This document shows positions 22,321-24,687 of a stretch of 24,687 bases of DNA, piece after piece. The translations under genes were made by a program, and so were the position numbers. The stretch is from the NCBI GenBank assembly GCA_910579175.1, contig CAJTTB010000001.1, positions 1 to 24,687 on the forward strand, in the 5' to 3' direction. Under the pieces are notes generated by a model that made no database searches, was not told the DNA's origin, and worked only from the letters and a program-made list of their open reading frames with translations. Source of the stretch: an uncultured Oscillospiraceae bacterium. Lineage in GTDB: Bacteria; Bacillota; Clostridia; Oscillospirales; Ruminococcaceae. Position 1 is the first letter of the stretch, and every line of letters starts with the position of its first letter.

Positions 22321-22444
22321 AATCTCCGATTCTTTGTCCTGCTTCAATTTGTTTATAATACCTAAGTGTAATATTTAGATAATCCGCTACTTGCTGCTGT
22401 GTCAATCCCTTACTTTGACGGGCAGCTTTTAAATTTTGTCTCAT
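22223..22444 (-). CDS. Small XRE-family HTH protein, leftward
   Basis: 73 residues, ATG 22444, GGA 9 bases upstream. HTH_3: MRQNLKAARQSKGLTQQQVA, DYLNITLRYYKQIEAGQRIG, then LWDMMEDLLGIHQRKLRETS, a common ending among Bacillota phage XRE proteins. It follows the Sak4-like gene by 14 bases and so belongs to the leftward early operon, not to the adjacent rightward repressor, with which it converges and overlaps for about 98 bases. Confidence 0.85.
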   Translation of the reverse strand: MRQNLKAARQSKGLTQQQVADYLNITLRYYKQIEAGQRIGDFILWDMMEDLLGIHQRKLRETSKIHLDKEDNL

Positions 22445-22458
22445 TGAAGATATCCTTT

Positions 22459-23169
22459 CTAAGGCTTATTTTTAGCTTCTTTTAAAGCCATACAAATACT
22501 ATCATAACTTTTGATTTCTAAGATATCTGGAAGATTCCCAAGCCTTGACTTTTTAACTTCTGCAATATATTCATTTTGCTTGCTTTTTTTCAAGTTAATC
22601 ACGATATCCATCAAACTTTCTACAATTGGCAGCGCGTCATATGTTTCCCCCACTGGTGTCATCTGCCCATCAGAACCCTTTGCCCAAATCGCCTTTGAAC
22701 GCGCAACCAAAATCAAATTCAATGGTAAATTTTTCAGTTCATTGATTACCTTGCGAGAATATTCCCGACGGAAAGCATACCATTTTGTCTTTTGCAAAGC
22801 ATTTAAAGAATCAATGCTTTTCCCTAACTTCTTCTCGTACTGTATGGCACAGGTTGATTCCAAATCATCTAATAAATCCGTTATGGGATCAATTACCAGT
22901 GTCTTCACTTCTGGGTACTCTCCTGCGTTAATTTCATCAATAATTGTCTTTACTAGCCTGATTGATGTTTTACTATCTTCTTGTTTCATGTTAATAGTTG
23001 CTACCCAAAAATCAAACTCATTTGCGTATAGCCTGGTACTTCCTTCTAAATCTACAACTAATGGATTTGGTGCTGATAATCCAAATCTAGATTTGCCGCT
23101 GCCAGGCTCTCCCCAAACTAATACTTTTATATTTGCATCCTCTAATATTGCTTTTTTAGCTACTCCCAT
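22459..23169 (-). CDS. P-loop ATPase, Sak4-like phage recombinase (AAA_24 type)
   Basis: 236 residues; ATG 23169 with GGAGGAATAAGG upstream, 2 bases after the Gam-like stop. Walker A VWGEPGSGKSRFGLSA lies at residue ~20; a Walker-B-like VKTLVIDPITDLLDDLES near 100; a RecA-like core continues (LPLNLILVARSKAIWAKGSD). This single-domain RecA-like ATPase is the phage nucleotide-binding family that includes Sak4 single-strand annealing/recombination proteins. Neighbouring Gam supports a recombination module; no separate SSB or exonuclease gene is seen in the window. Confidence 0.88.
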   Translation of the reverse strand: MGVAKKAILEDANIKVLVWGEPGSGKSRFGLSAPNPLVVDLEGSTRLYANEFDFWVATINMKQEDSKTSIRLVKTIIDEINAGEYPEVKTLVIDPITDLLDDLESTCAIQYEKKLGKSIDSLNALQKTKWYAFRREYSRKVINELKNLPLNLILVARSKAIWAKGSDGQMTPVGETYDALPIVESLMDIVINLKKSKQNEYIAEVKKSRLGNLPDILEIKSYDSICMALKEAKNKP

Positions 23170-23171
23170 CC

Positions 23172-23693
23172 TTATTCCTCCACTACCAATTCCGCCGGTT
23201 TTTCCACCACTTCAATACAGTCTAATAATTCCCCTGTATCCGTTCTGATAACTTGTCCCGCTCTGATGGAAAGCAATTTCTTAAACTCTCCCCATTTTAC
23301 TTTTGGTTCTGTTTTTAAGTATTCGGGACTGTTTTGAGTAATGTAGTCCAATAGTTTTATTTCGTCCTTCTGATATTCTGGTTTCGCCTTTTTTAGTACC
23401 AAATTCCCACTGGGAAGCTCTAACTTCTTTTGTGTTTTTGTTTCTCTACATGGTGCTGTCTCCAGATATTCTTCCAACTTATACCTTAGATTGCTTGTCC
23501 GATTGAGATATTCCTCTTCTCTATCATAAATCTGACTTTCTAATGTGCTGATTCTCGCCTTTGCTGCCCAAATAAATGCCTCTTTACAGCGTTTTTCTTC
23601 CAATATCTTTTCGATTGCCCAATCTGCTTTCTCTGGTGTATCTATTACAAATCTTTCTGCTTCTTGGCTCTCTAGTAACATATCTTCTATCAC
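23172..23693 (-). CDS. Host-nuclease inhibitor, Gam-like
   Basis: 173 residues; GTG 23693 shares a base with the upstream TAG and has GAGG 9 bases before it (an ATG at 23681 is an alternative). It has a long helical hairpin (residues ~15-80, AIEKILEEKRCKEAFIWAAK, REEEYLNRTSNLRYKLEEYL) and then a small beta domain, KLELPSGNLVLKKAKPEY and SPEYLKTEPKVKWGEFKKLL, as in the Mu Gam family. Gam dimers protect DNA ends from host RecBCD/AddAB-type nucleases. Located directly before the Sak4-like recombinase. Confidence 0.88.
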   Translation of the reverse strand: MIEDMLLESQEAERFVIDTPEKADWAIEKILEEKRCKEAFIWAAKARISTLESQIYDREEEYLNRTSNLRYKLEEYLETAPCRETKTQKKLELPSGNLVLKKAKPEYQKDEIKLLDYITQNSPEYLKTEPKVKWGEFKKLLSIRAGQVIRTDTGELLDCIEVVEKPAELVVEE

Positions 23694-24687
23694 TACTCAT
23701 TTACCTCAACTATTTCTCCATCTTCTAACATATATAATACATTAGGTTTAATGTGTTCTCCATCTACCTTTACTGCTTTTACCTGAATGATATTGTAGTA
23801 TTCATCTCTTTGGGTTAATATAATCCAACTTCCTAAATTTGCTTTTGCTTTTCCTTTATATCCTGTAGAAATTGCAATAGATTGTTTTCCTGTAACTGCG
23901 GCGGTAGAATAATTTCCACTATTTGCGACGGTAGACCAATCTCCACTACTTGCAGCTGTAGACCAATCCCCACTATTCGCGGTTGTAGAATAATGCCCAC
24001 TACTTGCAGCTGTAGAACCATTCCTACTATTCGCGGTTGTAGAATAATCCCCACTACTTGCAGCAATAGAATTACTCCCACTATTCGCGGTTGTAGAATA
24101 ATGCCCACTACTTGCAGCTGTAGACCAATCCCCACTATTTGCAGCTGTAGACCAATCCCCACTATTCGCGGTTGTAGAACCAGCCCCACTATTTGCAGCT
24201 GTAGACCAATTCCCACTATTCGCGGCTGTAGAACCAATTCCACTATTTGCGGCTGTAGAACCAGCCCCACTATTTGCGGCGGTAGAATAATCCCCACTAT
24301 TTGCGGCTGTAGACCAATTCCCACTATTCGCGGCTGTAGAATCAGCCCCACTACTTGCGGCTGTAGAATAATCCCCACTATTTGCAGCTGTAGAACAATT
24401 TCCACTATTTGCGGCTGTAGAATCAGCCCCACTACTTGCGGCTGTAGAATCAGCCCCACTATTTGCGGCTGTAGAATGATACCCACTACTTGCGGCTGTA
24501 GAATAATCCCCACTATTTGCGGCTGTAGACCAATTCCCACTATTCGCGGCTGTAGAATAATCCCCACTACTTGCGGCTGTAGAATGATACCCACTACTTG
24601 CGGCTGTAGAATAATCCCCACTATTTGCGGCGGTAGAATAATCCCCACTATTTGCAGCTGTAGAACAATTTCCACTATTTGCGGCTG
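23693..24687 (-). CDS. Repeat protein with 9-residue S-G-x-x-S-T-A-A-N units; N-terminus off the window (DUF7666-like)
   Basis: Open from the right edge to TAG 23695-23693, about 330 residues visible, with no start in the window. The correct frame reads AANSGNCSTAANSGDYSTAA and repeats with a 9-residue period: 29 visible units of A-A-N/S-S-G-x-x-S-T, where x-x is DY, DW, NW, NC, HY, YH, AD, AG, IG, NG, SN or NY. The array ends in STAAVTGKQSIAISTGYKGK, then a non-repeat tail ANLGSWIILTQRDEYYNIIQ, VKVDGEHIKPNVLYMLEDGE. This is the layout of phage proteins labelled DUF7666. Small residues, Ser/Thr and Gly at fixed positions suggest a beta-solenoid or other repetitive fold. Function unknown. It is coupled to the Gam-like gene by a shared base. 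Confidence 0.8.
   Translation of the reverse strand, partial: AANSGNCSTAANSGDYSTAANSGDYSTAASSGYHSTAASSGDYSTAANSGNWSTAANSGDYSTAASSGYHSTAANSGADSTAASSGADSTAANSGNCSTAANSGDYSTAASSGADSTAANSGNWSTAANSGDYSTAANSGAGSTAANSGIGSTAANSGNWSTAANSGAGSTTANSGDWSTAANSGDWSTAASSGHYSTTANSGSNSIAASSGDYSTTANSRNGSTAASSGHYSTTANSGDWSTAASSGDWSTVANSGNYSTAAVTGKQSIAISTGYKGKAKANLGSWIILTQRDEYYNIIQVKAVKVDGEHIKPNVLYMLEDGEIVEVNE
23902..24687. repeat. 27-bp coding tandem repeat array, 29 visible copies, continuing off the window
   Basis: On the plus strand each unit is GCGGCTGTAGA, six variable bases, then CCCACTATTT or close variants. Outside the six variable bases units differ by only a few, mostly silent, changes. Rightmost units are more uniform than leftmost ones (23909-24120), as expected from turnover by recombination. 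The variable hexamers encode the two x-x residues. Confidence 0.9.

Noticed and set aside
22511..23248. 245-residue plus-strand frame
   Set aside because: Fully antisense to the Sak4-like gene, which has clear Walker motifs and a good ribosome binding site.
23833..24675. 280-residue frame of LQPQIVGIIL-type repeats on the minus strand
   Set aside because: It is a shadow frame of the 27-bp array. The frame giving S-G-x-x-S-T-A-A units continues into a sensible non-repeat C-terminus and ends exactly at the next gene.
23902..24687. CRISPR array
   Set aside because: Units are contiguous 27-bp repeats with only 6 variable bases, in a single coding frame; there are no spacers of typical length and no cas genes.
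1..24687. tRNA, rRNA, integrase, attachment sites, lysis genes
   Set aside because: None could be recognised anywhere in the window on either strand.

Overview
The window is the structural half plus the replication and control half of a temperate siphophage (prophage) of a low-GC Gram-positive host. The AT-rich composition, strong AGGAGG-type ribosome binding sites, consensus sigma-A promoters and gene families all point to a Bacillota bacterium, probably a gut Clostridia/Lachnospiraceae or Erysipelotrichia type; the species cannot be told. Nearly everything is on the minus strand, so the natural reading direction is from high to low coordinates. Integrase, lysis genes and attachment sites are not in the window, and both ends cut a gene. 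No gene-free stretch exceeds 300 bases.

Layout, in transcription order. 24687-22223: early genes: a protein made largely of 9-residue repeats (start lies off the window), a Gam-like nuclease inhibitor, a Sak4-like P-loop ATPase and a small XRE protein. 22444-21353: control region with two rightward XRE repressor genes (22057 and 21679). Each faces a leftward promoter matching sigma-A consensus at 12 of 12 positions, with a palindromic operator in its spacer. 21317-18409: a Cys-rich protein, a DUF6291-like protein, a DnaD-like initiator, a DnaB helicase and a RusA resolvase. 18416-17440: an MPNWC protein, a VRR-NUC remnant and unknown small genes. 16834-17437: a rightward island with its own promoter and terminator. 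It carries a toxin-like hydrophobic peptide opposed by a consensus antisense promoter, a 30-aa membrane peptide and an excisionase-like HTH protein. 16776-16361: a small membrane protein, a strong leftward promoter, a zinc-ribbon protein and a terminator just before the late genes. 16358-1: HNH, small and large terminase, portal, prohead protease, HK97-type capsid, connectors, major tail protein, tail-chaperone pair with a -1 frameshift site, tape measure, Dit, a tail protein with an S74 chaperone domain, and a BppU-like protein.

How it works together. Early recombination and replication genes copy the genome. HNH, the terminases and the portal package it into an HK97-fold capsid matured by the U35 protease. 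The 1353-residue tape measure predicts a long non-contractile tail of roughly 200 nm (using about 0.15 nm per residue).

Most notable observations. (1) Three consecutive-module morphogenesis genes (portal, protease, head closure) have conserved N-termini that lie upstream of any ATG/GTG/TTG; each has a good ribosome binding site in front of ATA or CTG. (2) A type I toxin-antitoxin-like locus sits in a rightward island. (3) There are two stacked repressor/operator cassettes whose operator cores differ by one central base pair. (4) An A-AAA-AAC slippery site is in the tail-chaperone gene. (5) At least 29 tandem copies of a 27-bp coding repeat have variation focused on two codons.
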